7,010 nucleotides of DNA from DATFMH01 sp035267045 (GTDB lineage Bacteria; Bacteroidota; Rhodothermia; Balneolales; DATFMH01): the NCBI GenBank assembly GCA_035267045.1, contig DATFMH010000143.1, positions 1 through 7,010 of the forward strand, in the 5' to 3' direction. Of the stretch, positions 7,009 through 7,010 are shown in pieces (position 1 is the stretch's first letter; each line of letters opens with the position of its first letter). Below the pieces are notes generated by a model. It ran no database searches and was not told the origin of the DNA. It saw only the letters and a list, made by a program, of their open reading frames with translations. The translations under genes and the position numbers were made by a program.

Positions 7009-7010
7009 CG

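Larger units (their letters stand above)
6466..7010. other. Gene-poor region downstream of recG
   Basis: This 545-base stretch contains no complete gene that I recognise, no tRNA and no convincing factor-independent terminator for recG. It holds a TGG-ending repeat tract (6469-6519), unassigned mostly AT-rich sequence (about 6520-6800) with small near-repeats of CCAATCC at 6588-6594 and 6613-6619, an inverted repeat (6806-6862), and a GC-richer patch (about 6905-6985) whose minus strand may be coding debris. The change in composition at the right end suggests a junction with other DNA, perhaps a mobile element or a gene that continues beyond the window. Confidence 0.6.

Noticed and set aside
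6842..7010. Two plus-strand frames open to the right edge
   Set aside because: One is serine-rich and low in complexity, the other has no recognisable pattern, and neither has a start signal. The minus frame looks more protein-like.

Overview
The window holds a ribosomal protein and elongation factor operon of the str type on the minus strand, a divergent recG helicase gene on the plus strand, and about 545 bases of gene-poor DNA at the right end. No phage, CRISPR, defence or secondary-metabolism genes are visible in the part that can be read with confidence, and I did not find a convincing new biological system.

Organism: the proteins suggest a bacterium of the Bacteroidota/Rhodothermota/Balneolota (FCB) group. 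S12, S7 and EF-G look typical for that group. Shine-Dalgarno sites are weak or absent at most starts, and the sequence ahead of rpsL resembles the group's promoter type (TTG, about 20 bases, TAnnTTTG). tuf directly behind fusA, together with a short RecG amino terminus, fits Rhodothermia or Balneolia better than Bacteroidia, where tuf usually lies elsewhere. This placement is inferred from memory of the families, not from a tree.

Layout: reading leftward from base 4199, the order is rpsL (S12), rpsG (S7), fusA (EF-G), tuf (EF-Tu), with spacers of 25, 19 and 30 bases, so all four are probably one transcript. Their products form part of the 30S decoding region (S12, S7) and the two GTPases that deliver aminoacyl-tRNA (EF-Tu) and translocate (EF-G). 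The 196-base divergent region 4200-4395 carries a probable rpsL promoter and the recG start region. recG (4396-6465) encodes the branched-DNA helicase of replication-fork rescue and has no known functional tie to the operon. From 6466 to 7010 there is an octamer tandem repeat, AT-rich unassigned DNA, a short inverted repeat and a GC-richer patch that may be a decayed coding fragment cut by the window edge.

Points of most interest: tuf is clearly richer in G+C than the other genes of its own operon. rpsL and recG both use GTG starts. Two operon spacers share a 10-base word directly after the stop codon. The right end may hold remains of a mobile element.
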